Assembly (NCBI GenBank): GCA_037444305.1
Contig: JBBIMP010000050.1
Location: forward strand, 1 to 35,275
Source of the DNA: JBBIMP01 sp037444305
GTDB taxonomy: Bacteria; Acidobacteriota; UBA6911
Direction of reading: 5' to 3'
Length of the DNA stretch: 35,275 bases
A model generated the notes under the pieces. That model saw only the letters and a list, made by a program, of their open reading frames with translations, made no database searches and was not told the origin of the DNA. The translations under genes were made by a program, and so were the position numbers. Positions 24,240 through 32,046 of this stretch are shown one piece after another (positions within the stretch are counted from its first letter, which is position 1; each line of letters begins with the position of its first letter).

Positions 24240-25697
24240 TTAGCGGATGCGCAGCCAGAAATCGCGGAAAGCCACGGCCGACAGGAAATAACCCAGCGGC
24301 ACGTTGACCAGGACCCCGATGGTGAAGGCCCAGAATGGCTGCCAGCCGAATTTCGTCAGTTCGCGGAACCGGGTTGTGAGGCCGATGCACAGGAAGGTGA
24401 ACACGAAGGTCCAGGTCCGCAGCGTCTTGATGGGGCCGATCAGGTCTTTGTCGATCCGGAGGAACGCCTCGCCGCTCTCGGCCCCGTAGTACCGCACGAT
24501 CAGAGTCATGAGAACCGAGGCCGCGATAAACCCGAGCACGAATTTAGGGAAGCGCTCCCAGATCACGGCGGCCCCGATGCGCCCGGTCTCGGCACCCGCC
24601 TCCCGCCTTTCCCAGAATGTCACGGCGACAATCGAGAGGAGGAAGCACCAGATTCCGATCCAGATGTCGCGCCCGATGATCTTCATGAGAGTGAATGCCC
24701 GGACGGCGTTTTCGTTGTCGTACAGGTGCCTCTGATCGGCGATGAGCGCGAGCTGCTCCGGCGTAGCCGAGCCGGCTGAGGTGGCCTGCAGCGCCATTCT
24801 CAGAGACTCTGGCGGGGGAGGAGAATAAGCCTGGGCGGCGGCAAAGCCGGCCGCATCGGCGAACTCCGAGGTGCCCACCCAGGCGCCGGCAACGGCGGTG
24901 GGCAGCTGCAGGAGGCGCGACGCCAGGGGAAGGAAGAAAATCATGACGACTGCCCAGATCGTCACCACCGAGATGGCAACGGCGATCTGTTCCTTCTTCG
25001 CCCTGACCGACGCGCCCACGGCAATCGCGGCGCTGACGCCGCAGACGGCGCCGGCGGCGCCCAGAACAGCCCCGAACCGGGGATCCTGTTTGAACAGACG
25101 CGCGTAGGCCAGGTAGATGGCGAACCAGGTCACCAGCGAGACGATGGCCGCCTGCAAAAAGGCGATCGGCCCGGCGGAGACGATCAGCGTGAGCGGCAGG
25201 GTCGCGCCGAGCAGGACGATACCGGTCTTGATGTAGTATTCGGTCCGCAGGGCGGCTTCCAGCCAGCCGGGAAGCCAGCCCATGTTCCCCGCCAGCAGCC
25301 CTGCCAGCAGGGCCACGAGCGGCGCTTCCAGGTTGTAGTCGCGGGCGAGCATCGAACTGGAGAGGGCCAGGATCAGCGCCGAGGCGACGAAGATCAGGGC
25401 GAATCCGGGGATGAACTCCCGCGGCTGGCGCCCCATCACGGCCGTGCTGAAGGTGAAGATCAGGAGGAAAGCGCCGAAAAGTATTAGATACCAGGGCCAG
25501 GTCGCCAGGAAATGATCCGCCACGACGGCGGGACTGGTCCACCCCGAGGGGGGCTTCACGGCGAACCGGGCGAGGCCCTGAACCCGCCCGGTGGCGTAAA
25601 GCAGCAGGCTGAAGGCGATGATGCCGAGCCCCAGCCACACCGCCCAGTAGTCTTCGGTGGACCAGAGCTTTCTCCACTCGGACCGGCGCTCGCGCAT
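24240..25697 (-). CDS. YeiH/UPF0324 family putative sulfate exporter
   Basis: A 485-residue inner-membrane protein with about 11 to 12 hydrophobic helices. Family signatures include EAPLVALLAGLLAGN, YYIKTGIVLLGATLPL, the glycine-rich GAAGAVCGVSAAIAVG, and AGAWVGTSEFADAAGF. UPF0324 proteins are predicted anion exporters, possibly of sulfate or sulfonates; evidence is thin for any member. Compared with YeiH (about 350 residues) this protein has an extra N-terminal membrane part of about 110 residues and a hydrophilic insert after GTSEFADAAG (SPPPPESLRM to DNENAV). It starts at ATG 25697 with GGGAGG upstream and lies 59 bases after the PHP gene, so the two are probably co-transcribed. Confidence 0.85.
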   Translation of the reverse strand: MRERRSEWRKLWSTEDYWAVWLGLGIIAFSLLLYATGRVQGLARFAVKPPSGWTSPAVVADHFLATWPWYLILFGAFLLIFTFSTAVMGRQPREFIPGFALIFVASALILALSSSMLARDYNLEAPLVALLAGLLAGNMGWLPGWLEAALRTEYYIKTGIVLLGATLPLTLIVSAGPIAFLQAAIVSLVTWFAIYLAYARLFKQDPRFGAVLGAAGAVCGVSAAIAVGASVRAKKEQIAVAISVVTIWAVVMIFFLPLASRLLQLPTAVAGAWVGTSEFADAAGFAAAQAYSPPPPESLRMALQATSAGSATPEQLALIADQRHLYDNENAVRAFTLMKIIGRDIWIGIWCFLLSIVAVTFWERREAGAETGRIGAAVIWERFPKFVLGFIAASVLMTLIVRYYGAESGEAFLRIDKDLIGPIKTLRTWTFVFTFLCIGLTTRFRELTKFGWQPFWAFTIGVLVNVPLGYFLSAVAFRDFWLRIR

Positions 25698-25756
25698 TCA
25701 AAACCTCCCTCGGAGTGGCCGTGCAGATGGACTCAGGCCGCCGGAGCCGGCGGGAA

Positions 25757-26884
25757 TCACGGAGTGATCGTGATCCTGAGCGGAATCTTCCGGAACAGGT
25801 TTTTCCCCGGCTCCGTGTGCAGATTGGTGATTTCGACCTCCGCCTCGATCGAATGCTCCCCGGCCGGCGCATTCTCGGTGATCGTAAGCCGCGCCGCGGT
25901 AATCATCCCGGGTTTCAGCTCGACGTTGCCCAGCCGCAGCCATTCGGGCGCCTGCCGCAGAACCAGGCTGTAAGGCATCGCCGAGCGGTTGTGGAAGCGC
26001 AGGGCCGTGCTCCTGGCCTTGAGCGAGAGCGCCATCACGGGATTCACGACCGACACCGAATTGGTCCACAGGCCGCCGAGCCATTCCGGATCTCCCCACA
26101 CCTGCCCGGAGGCCCAGCAGGCGGTCCGGCGGGCGAACAGCGCTTCGCGCAGGCCTTCCAGGTCGGCCGTCCGCGTGAAGACCAGCGTGACCGGCCTGGG
26201 GTGTTCGCCGTATTTCTCCGGCATGGGCGTGTGGATGTCGCTGGTTCCGAGCATCACGAGATTCTTCGGTTTTGCCCAGGTGAAGGCCACCGGATCGACG
26301 TAAGGGCCATTCACGAGTTCCACCCCCTGGATCAGGCCCTTCGCGTGCAGCGCATCGATCTCCGGCAGCCACATCGTGGTGGGCGTCCGCCAGCCGGGGT
26401 GGTTCCAGAAGACGAAAGCTTTCTGCTCGCGGGCCTTGAGCAGCGCCGGCTCCAGCTCGAGCTCCGCGAAGACGTTGGGATCGGTGACGAACAGGGCGTT
26501 GTGGTGGATGTCGCCCCGGGTGATCTCCACTCCGGGGACCAGCAGGATCCCCAGTTGGTTCGCGAGATTGCGGGCCAGCTCCAGGGGCCGTCTCAAATCG
26601 GTGCTGACATCATTCTTGTTGGGGTTGTACTGGTCATGATCCGTCAGGGAGATGACGTCGATTCCGTCGCGATACGCCTCGAGCACACGGGTTGTGGGCC
26701 AAACCTCGCCGTCGGAAAAGACCGTGTGCATGTGGAAGTCGCACTTGAGGGTCCTGTAGTCGCCCACGTTGGGAACCGGCAGCGGATTTCGAACCTGGGC
26801 TACCGACGTCCAGCCGAGCGAGAGAACAAGCAGAGCGATGCATGGGATTGCCGCTGCAGACCTTCTCGAGTTGATTGTCTTCAA
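25757..26884 (-). CDS. exported PHP-domain phosphoesterase (Sb-PDE-like)
   Basis: A 375-residue protein with a signal peptide (about residues 1-29, ending SVAQ) and a PHP metallohydrolase domain. Metal ligands are seen in DFHMHTVFSDG, SLTDHDQ, PGVEITRGDIHHNALF, FWNHPGW and GTSDIHTP. A C-terminal beta-sandwich of about 90 residues (after NPVMALSLKA) completes the arrangement seen in periplasmic Sb-PDE-type phosphodiesterases. It probably hydrolyses organophosphate mono- or diesters outside the cytoplasm. The start is a TTG at 26884 with GGAGGG seven bases upstream. It is divergent from the lyase fusion gene and leads a two-gene transcript with the YeiH-like gene. Confidence 0.85.
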   Translation of the reverse strand: MKTINSRRSAAAIPCIALLVLSLGWTSVAQVRNPLPVPNVGDYRTLKCDFHMHTVFSDGEVWPTTRVLEAYRDGIDVISLTDHDQYNPNKNDVSTDLRRPLELARNLANQLGILLVPGVEITRGDIHHNALFVTDPNVFAELELEPALLKAREQKAFVFWNHPGWRTPTTMWLPEIDALHAKGLIQGVELVNGPYVDPVAFTWAKPKNLVMLGTSDIHTPMPEKYGEHPRPVTLVFTRTADLEGLREALFARRTACWASGQVWGDPEWLGGLWTNSVSVVNPVMALSLKARSTALRFHNRSAMPYSLVLRQAPEWLRLGNVELKPGMITAARLTITENAPAGEHSIEAEVEITNLHTEPGKNLFRKIPLRITITP

Positions 26885-26917
26885 GGATTATCCCTCCTGG
26901 TGTATTTGGAAAGACGA

Positions 26918-26946
26918 GTTATATGGGATTCCCCTGCGTTGCGCAA
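26918..26946 (-). promoter_or_regulatory. probable promoter of the PHP-YeiH operon
   Basis: On the minus strand TTGCGC (26946-26941) and TATAAC (26923-26918) stand exactly 17 bases apart, leaving a leader of about 30 bases with a GGAGGG ribosome site before the TTG start. Confidence 0.5.
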
Positions 26947-27014
26947 GCCTTCGCGCATGCCGGGGCCGGAACAATAGGGTTCATGGAGAGTGGGTCGCAG
27001 CCGGCGGGCGCGCC

Positions 27015-27023
27015 TGCTATAAT
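27015..27023 (+). promoter_or_regulatory. extended -10 promoter of the lyase fusion gene
   Basis: TGCTATAAT is a perfect -10 hexamer with the extended TG motif. The -35 region is poor, as is common for extended -10 promoters. Transcription would start near 27030, about 57 bases before the ATG. Confidence 0.6.
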
Positions 27024-27086
27024 GTCGCGCTTGATTCGTGGAAACGCGGGCCGGGAGCCCTTAATCCCCAAATCCAGGTGACTGCA

Positions 27087-29744
27087 ATGATCGATCATGA
27101 ACCGCACAAAATCAAAACCGTCCGCCTCCTGTCGTTTCCGGCACTGGCGGAGCGCAAAGCGTTTCTCGACGAGGCGCGCTTCAACGTATTCCGCCTGAGC
27201 CCCGCGCAGGTCACTTTCGACATGTGCGCCCTGGGCAAAAACGCCTTCAGCCAGGAACAGTTGGCCGGGCAGCTCATCGGCGACGAGGCCTACGCCGGCT
27301 CGATCAACTTCGAAACCCTCGAAAAAGCCGTCCACGACGTCCTCGGCCACACCTACGTGTGCCCGACGCACAACGTCCTGGGCTGCGTGAAACTGGTGAT
27401 GGCCACCATGGCGCCGGCCGGTTCGGCGGTGCCCAGCAACGCGCGCACGCGGATGGACCAGTTCAAGCCGCTCGGCGTGGAGTACCCGGACATGCGCGAC
27501 CTCGATCGGACGGTGTTCACGGGCAACATGAACCTGGAGCGCCTGGAACAGACGCTCAAGGCCGGCGGGGTGGCTTTTGTCGGGCTGCAGGCCTTTGCCG
27601 ACGGCCGGCATCCTTTCAGCCTGGAAAACCTCCGCGCCATCCGCGCCGCGGCCGACCGGCACGGGCTGCGCCTGATCTGCGACGGCTCCCGCGTGGTCGA
27701 AAACGCGTGGTACATCCAAAGGCACGAGCCCGGCCAGGCGGACCGGTCGATCGCCGAAATCGTCAGGCAGATCGTCAAGACAACCCACATCTTCCAGATG
27801 GACGGCGCGCAGGACCCGAAGTGCAACACCGGGGGCATCCTGACAACCGACAACCCGGACGATCACGAGAAGTTCATGAACGAGGTGGTCGTGTACGAGG
27901 GGCTGCACACCTACGGCGGGATGGCGGGCCGGACCATGGAAGTCCTGGCGCGCGGGCTGCGCGAGATGTGCGGCGAGGCGGAGGTTCACTGGGTGATGAG
28001 CCAGACCGAGCGCTTCTGCGACATGCTCCGGCAGGGGGGCGTCCCGCTCGAAACGGGGTGCGACGGCGCCTACATCCGGGCCGACGAGTTTTTCCCGGAA
28101 GCCGGCGCACGCGCACAGGACACGTTTTCCGCGGCGCTCTACCTGATGTCGGGGGTGCGCGCGGTGGCGCCGGGACTGGTCGGCAGGGACCGGTTCGTCC
28201 CCGTCCAGGTGCCGCGCCTGGTGCTCATGAACGACCAGCTCGACCAGATTGCGTGCGCCATCATCGCCCTTTACCGTCAGCGTGAGCGGGTGCCGCCCCT
28301 GCAGGAGGTCGTCAGCGGCACGTGGCGGGACCAGGCGGAATACCTGTGGATCCTCCCCGACATGGAGCCGTTCGAGTTCGACACCTTTCCCTACGAGATC
28401 CACACGATCGAAAAGGCCGGCGGTCTCTCCAGGGAACAGCGGGAGAAAGCGATCCGTGCAGCCGGCTACAACACTTTCCTCCTGCGGTCGGCCGACGTGG
28501 CCATCGACCTCCTGACCGATTCCGGCACCTCGGCCATGAGCACCGACCAGTGGGCGGCCTACGACGCCGCCAAGGCTACGACGGGGGCCAGCGAGGAATA
28601 CCACCGCATGGTGCGGATCCTGCAGGACCTCACCGGATATCAGCACATCATCCCAACCCACCAGGGGCGCGCGGCCGAGCACATCCTGAGCCAGGTCTGC
28701 ATCCGGAAAGGGCAGATCGTGCCGGGGAACATGTATTTCACCACCACCAAGCTCCACCAGGAAATGGCAGGGGGCGCGTTCGTGGATGTCATTGTCGACG
28801 AGGCCCACGATCCGGCCAGCGAATTTCCCTGGAAGGGGAACATCGACCTCGGGAAACTCGAGGCGGCGGTCCAAGAGCACGGCGCCGAAAATATCGCCTA
28901 CATCTCCTTCGAACACTCGGTCAATCTCGCCGGGGGACAGCCCGTGGGGATGGACAACATGAAGGAGGTCTACGACTACTGCAGCCGGACGGGCATCCCC
29001 GTCTACTTCGACGCCACGCGGACCGTGGAGAATGCCTACATGATCCAGTCGAAGGACCCGCGGTACAAGGATGTGAGGGTGCGGGATATCGTCCGGGAGA
29101 TGATGATGTACGGGGACGGCTGCACGGTGAGCGGCAAGAAGGACTACCTCATCAACATCGGCGGCGTGCTCTGTTTCAGGGAAAACGCCGGGCTGGCGCG
29201 GAAGGCCCAGGACCTGTTGCGCATTTACGAAGGAAACATCACCGACGGTGGGCTGGCGACAGCCGATCTCGCCGCCATCGCGCGCGGCGTCGAGGAGATG
29301 GTCGACGACCGCTACATCCGTTCGCGTGTGCGCCAGACCCAGTTTCTCGGGGGATTGCTGCAGGAGGCCGGCGTGCCCATCGTGGTCCCCATCGGGACGC
29401 ATGCCATCTTCCTCGACGCGAAGCGGTTCCTCCCGCACCTCGACCAGGACGAGTATCCCGCGCAGCGGCTGGCGGCGGAAATATTCGTCGAGACCGGCGT
29501 GCGGGCGATGGAGAGGGGGAACGTGTCCAAGGGGCGGGATCCCCAGACGGGACGGAACTACCGGCCCGCGCTCGAGCTCGTGCGCCTCACCCTGTCGCGG
29601 CGCGTCTACAGCAATGATCACATGCGCGCCGTGGCGGAGGGCATCATCCGGCTGTACGAACGACGGCAAGAAATCCGCGGCCTGAAGTTCGTGTACGAGC
29701 CGGAGAAGCTGAGGTTCTTCCAGGGACGGTTCGAATCGCTGTAG
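27087..29744 (+). CDS. tandem tyrosine phenol-lyase/tryptophanase fusion; N-domain a pseudo-lyase, C-domain PLP-bearing
   Basis: The 885-residue product consists of two full beta-eliminating-lyase domains. Compared with Citrobacter tyrosine phenol-lyase (TPL), the C-terminal domain (about 430-885) keeps the PLP site: QGR 526-528, Phe551-Thr552, Asn613, Asp642, Arg645, SGKK with Lys685 as Schiff-base lysine, Arg806, and the TPL-type Phe877-Phe878. But TPL Tyr71, which acts across the dimer interface, is Thr499, and the EGMPSYGG loop is EGNITDGG. The N-terminal domain (1-410) has the opposite pattern. GDEAYAGS with Tyr69 and YEGLHTYGG are kept, while SGKKD has become DGAQD (Ala241, Gln242), QGR is NVL, and the FF end is absent. 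The fusion thus looks like an obligate heterodimer in one chain, with one working active site. Pocket residues favour tyrosine or phenol chemistry over tryptophan. ATG 27087 has AGGTG upstream. Confidence 0.88.
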   Translation: MIDHEPHKIKTVRLLSFPALAERKAFLDEARFNVFRLSPAQVTFDMCALGKNAFSQEQLAGQLIGDEAYAGSINFETLEKAVHDVLGHTYVCPTHNVLGCVKLVMATMAPAGSAVPSNARTRMDQFKPLGVEYPDMRDLDRTVFTGNMNLERLEQTLKAGGVAFVGLQAFADGRHPFSLENLRAIRAAADRHGLRLICDGSRVVENAWYIQRHEPGQADRSIAEIVRQIVKTTHIFQMDGAQDPKCNTGGILTTDNPDDHEKFMNEVVVYEGLHTYGGMAGRTMEVLARGLREMCGEAEVHWVMSQTERFCDMLRQGGVPLETGCDGAYIRADEFFPEAGARAQDTFSAALYLMSGVRAVAPGLVGRDRFVPVQVPRLVLMNDQLDQIACAIIALYRQRERVPPLQEVVSGTWRDQAEYLWILPDMEPFEFDTFPYEIHTIEKAGGLSREQREKAIRAAGYNTFLLRSADVAIDLLTDSGTSAMSTDQWAAYDAAKATTGASEEYHRMVRILQDLTGYQHIIPTHQGRAAEHILSQVCIRKGQIVPGNMYFTTTKLHQEMAGGAFVDVIVDEAHDPASEFPWKGNIDLGKLEAAVQEHGAENIAYISFEHSVNLAGGQPVGMDNMKEVYDYCSRTGIPVYFDATRTVENAYMIQSKDPRYKDVRVRDIVREMMMYGDGCTVSGKKDYLINIGGVLCFRENAGLARKAQDLLRIYEGNITDGGLATADLAAIARGVEEMVDDRYIRSRVRQTQFLGGLLQEAGVPIVVPIGTHAIFLDAKRFLPHLDQDEYPAQRLAAEIFVETGVRAMERGNVSKGRDPQTGRNYRPALELVRLTLSRRVYSNDHMRAVAEGIIRLYERRQEIRGLKFVYEPEKLRFFQGRFESL

Positions 29745-29973
29745 AGCAGAGCGCTGGCAAAGACCGCAACCAGAGGCAACATTTGCTGTAACGGCTGACG
29801 CATAGTGAAGAAAATGCCGCGCCACGAATTCCTCGAATTGCACGAACAAAAACGGGCAGGCACCTGCTGTTGCTGCCCTGCAGGGGCGGAGCAACGAACA
29901 AGGGTTCTTACCTGAGTTATCGTTGATCAATTCGTGTAACTGGGCGCCGCTCCCGCCATGTTTCCTTTTTTTG
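29745..29973. other. gap without a gene
   Basis: No gene is supported here. It holds a short palindrome CCCTGCAGGG, a weak GGGCAG/CTGCCC hairpin (29854-29878) and imperfect AATTCGNGG direct repeats near 29827-29840. No convincing terminator for the lyase gene was found. Confidence 0.4.
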
Positions 29974-30013
29974 TTGACAGCTGTGATGTCACAGTGATAT
30001 CAATATGATGTCA
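29974..30013 (+). promoter_or_regulatory. SPFH-operon promoter with three 11-bp-spaced TGATRTCA boxes
   Basis: A consensus -35 TTGACA (29974-29979) is followed by three 8-bp boxes: TGATGTCA (29984-29991), TGATATCA (29995-30002) and TGATGTCA (30006-30013). They start exactly 11 bases apart, one helical turn. The middle box covers the -10 region and the third the likely start of transcription. The first box extends to a CTGTGA-TG-TCACAG inverted repeat. This is the layout of an operator bound cooperatively by a ribbon-helix-helix repressor, and such a protein is encoded in the operon. Confidence 0.65.
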
Positions 30014-30031
30014 TTGAGAGGAGGCAGGTTC

Positions 30032-30901
30032 ATGATCAGGGAAATCGAAATGAAGGGGCTTTCGGGTTGGTTGATGCTGTTTGTACTTCTGGCCTTGGTA
30101 GTCGGCTCCGTGGTGGCGCTGGTGTTTGCCATCCGCGCCAGGGAGGGGTATGAAATACTCGGCTGGGTGCTCGCTCTGCTTGCGGGTGTGATCTGCCTTC
30201 ACGGGCTCATCGTGGTGAATCCCAACGAGGCCAAGGTCATCCAGCTTTTCGGGGTTTACAAGGGCTCGGTCAAAATCCAGGGCTTCTGGTGGGTGAATCC
30301 CTTCACGACGCGCCGCCGGGTGTCTCTCCGCGTGCGCAATTTCGAAAGCGGCAAGCTGAAGGTAAACGACCACGACGGCAACCCGGTGGAGATTGCCTCG
30401 GTCGTGGTCTGGCGCGTGGTGGATTCGGCCGAGGCGGTGTTTGAGGTCGACGACTACGAGCACTTCGTCCACGTCCAGAGCGAGGCCGCGGTGCGCAATC
30501 TGGCCACGACCTATCCCTATGACGCGCACGAAGGGGGACAGGAGTCGCTCCGCGGCTCGGTGGCGGAAATCGCGCAGCAGTTGCGACAGGAGATCCAGGA
30601 CCGGCTGGCCAAGGCGGGGGTGGATGTGATCGAAGCCCGGATCAGCCACCTGGCCTATGCGCCCGAAATCGCCAACGCGATGCTGCGCAGGCAGCAGGCC
30701 AGCGCCATCATCGCCGCGCGCCAGAAGATAGTCGAAGGGGCGGTCAGCATGGTGGAAATGGCGCTGGAGCAGTTGAGCGCCCGGCAGGTGGTGCTGCTGG
30801 ATGAAGAGCGCAAGGCCGCCATGGTGAGCAACCTCCTGGTGGTGCTCTGCAGCGACCGCGATGCCCAGCCCGTTCTCAATACCGGCACGCTCTACCAATA
30901 G
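30032..30901 (+). CDS. SPFH (band 7/stomatin-like) membrane protein
   Basis: A 289-residue protein with two hydrophobic segments at the N-terminus (about residues 10-33 and 43-60). An SPFH/band 7 domain follows (about 65-220: NPNEAKVIQLFGVYKGS, GFWWVNPF, VEIASVVVWRVVDSAEAVF, GVDVIEARISHLAYAPEIA), then a helical coiled region (QQASAIIAARQKIVEGAV). SPFH proteins oligomerise into membrane microdomain scaffolds. The sequence resembles the bacterial subgroup encoded next to small ribbon-helix-helix proteins. The ATG at 30032 has GGAGG seven bases upstream; the ATG at 30005 overlaps the operator and is less likely. It is first in a three-gene operon with 30-base and 3-base gaps. Confidence 0.88.
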   Translation: MIREIEMKGLSGWLMLFVLLALVVGSVVALVFAIRAREGYEILGWVLALLAGVICLHGLIVVNPNEAKVIQLFGVYKGSVKIQGFWWVNPFTTRRRVSLRVRNFESGKLKVNDHDGNPVEIASVVVWRVVDSAEAVFEVDDYEHFVHVQSEAAVRNLATTYPYDAHEGGQESLRGSVAEIAQQLRQEIQDRLAKAGVDVIEARISHLAYAPEIANAMLRRQQASAIIAARQKIVEGAVSMVEMALEQLSARQVVLLDEERKAAMVSNLLVVLCSDRDAQPVLNTGTLYQ

Positions 30902-30931
30902 GCATCAGTCCGTCGGCGGCGAAGAAGGGAT

Positions 30932-31123
30932 ATGGCCGAACGAAAATCATTCCTGCTGCGGCTTGATCCGGCAATGCACGAGGCTCTGCAGCGCTGGGCG
31001 GGCGCGGAGCTGCGCAGCCTCAACGCGCAGATCGAGTTCCTGCTGCGGCGCGCCCTGCGGGATTCCGGTCGGCTGCCCGAGGTTGAATCCCCAGGCGAAA
31101 GAGAGACGGAGGGTCCGCGATAA
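30932..31123 (+). CDS. small Arc-type ribbon-helix-helix protein
   Basis: A 63-residue protein. SFLLRLDPAMHEALQRWAG is the beta strand and first helix of a ribbon-helix-helix fold, and ELRSLNAQIEFLLRRALRD is the second helix with the conserved NAQIEFLLR of Arc-like proteins. It is located between the SPFH and DUF3592 genes, and GAAGAAGGG precedes its ATG. Such proteins bind short palindromic boxes as tandem dimers, which matches the three TGATRTCA boxes in the operon promoter. Autoregulation is inferred. It is not followed by a recognisable toxin gene. Confidence 0.85.
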   Translation: MAERKSFLLRLDPAMHEALQRWAGAELRSLNAQIEFLLRRALRDSGRLPEVESPGERETEGPR

Positions 31124-31126
31124 ACC

Positions 31127-31891
31127 ATGAGCCGGCCATTCGAACTGCAGCAACTGCTGCGATCATGGACCCCGCCCCGCGAGCTGCGGCTATCGCGCTC
31201 TCGCGAGGTGCAACTCAGCGGCGGGGGGAAGGCGCTCGCCGCGCTGGGCTTCCTGCTGGCTGCAGGAGCCGTCGCCGCCCTCGTCGGGCTTCAGACCCTG
31301 GTGCGGGCCGAAATGCGGGAAATCGAACTTCTGCGGGCCCACGGTATCGAAACCACAGGCCAGGTGGTCCGTATCATCCGCGACCAAGAGAAAAAGTCAA
31401 GCTACCGCCTCGTGTACGGCTTCCAGGTCGGGGAAGCGGCCTACGATCGACGGGTACAGGTGACTGCGGCAACTGCACGGGGTCTCCCGGTCGGGTCCTC
31501 CCTTGCGGTTCGGTATCTTCCGTCCGATCCGGCTATCAACTACCCGAGCGGCTGGAGGCAGAAAACCATGCCTGCCTGGCTCCCGCCACTCGCCGGACTT
31601 GGCCTCCTGGCGCTGTCCTGGCTTCCCGCGCATGCTCTGCGCTCGCAGCGCAGGCTGCTGGCCGAGGGCCGGCCGGCCCCGGCCGTGGTTACCCGGCACC
31701 ACAAGGACCAGCACGGCGTGACGATCCATTACGAATTTCCCCTGCTCAGCGGAGCCAGGTGTGCGGGCAAAAGCGGGCCCATGAAGAAACCGCCCGAGAT
31801 CGGCAGCCAGATCTGCATCATCTATGACCCGGATCAGCCTTCGCGAAATTCAAAGTACCCCTTTTCGCTCGTCGAGCCCCGGACCTTCTGA
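31127..31891 (+). CDS. DUF3592 membrane protein
   Basis: A 254-residue protein with one hydrophobic helix at about residues 35-58 and a second near 148-166. Between them is a small beta domain (GIETTGQVVRIIRDQEKKSSYRL split over two strands, then VQVTAATARGLPVGSSLAVRYLP). A second, similar domain follows the second helix (APAVVTRHHKDQHGVTIHYE, IGSQICIIYDPDQP). This repeated pattern of a T/G-x-V strand plus a YDP/YLP-x-(D/P) end is that of DUF3592. Its function is unknown. It begins three bases after the ribbon-helix-helix gene, so the three genes form one operon. Confidence 0.75.
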   Translation: MSRPFELQQLLRSWTPPRELRLSRSREVQLSGGGKALAALGFLLAAGAVAALVGLQTLVRAEMREIELLRAHGIETTGQVVRIIRDQEKKSSYRLVYGFQVGEAAYDRRVQVTAATARGLPVGSSLAVRYLPSDPAINYPSGWRQKTMPAWLPPLAGLGLLALSWLPAHALRSQRRLLAEGRPAPAVVTRHHKDQHGVTIHYEFPLLSGARCAGKSGPMKKPPEIGSQICIIYDPDQPSRNSKYPFSLVEPRTF

Positions 31892-32046
31892 CCGCACAAG
31901 CTTATGCCTCCAAGCATTTAATTGACTTCGAGGACATATTTCCTTAGTTTGGATGCGTCGGCGGAGACTGTCGTGCAGCCTTGCCCGAAAATGCACGGAG
32001 CGGGCCTCCCCTTAGACAATGGCATAGCCCTATGCAGGAGCGCCCC

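Noticed and set aside
26769..27086. Extension of the lyase fusion upstream to 26769
   Set aside because: The added residues overlap the divergent PHP gene, precede the extended -10 promoter and show no lyase similarity.
26919..29930. 1003-codon minus-strand open frame under the lyase fusion
   Set aside because: Antisense shadow of the lyase gene; no ribosome site and no domain features.
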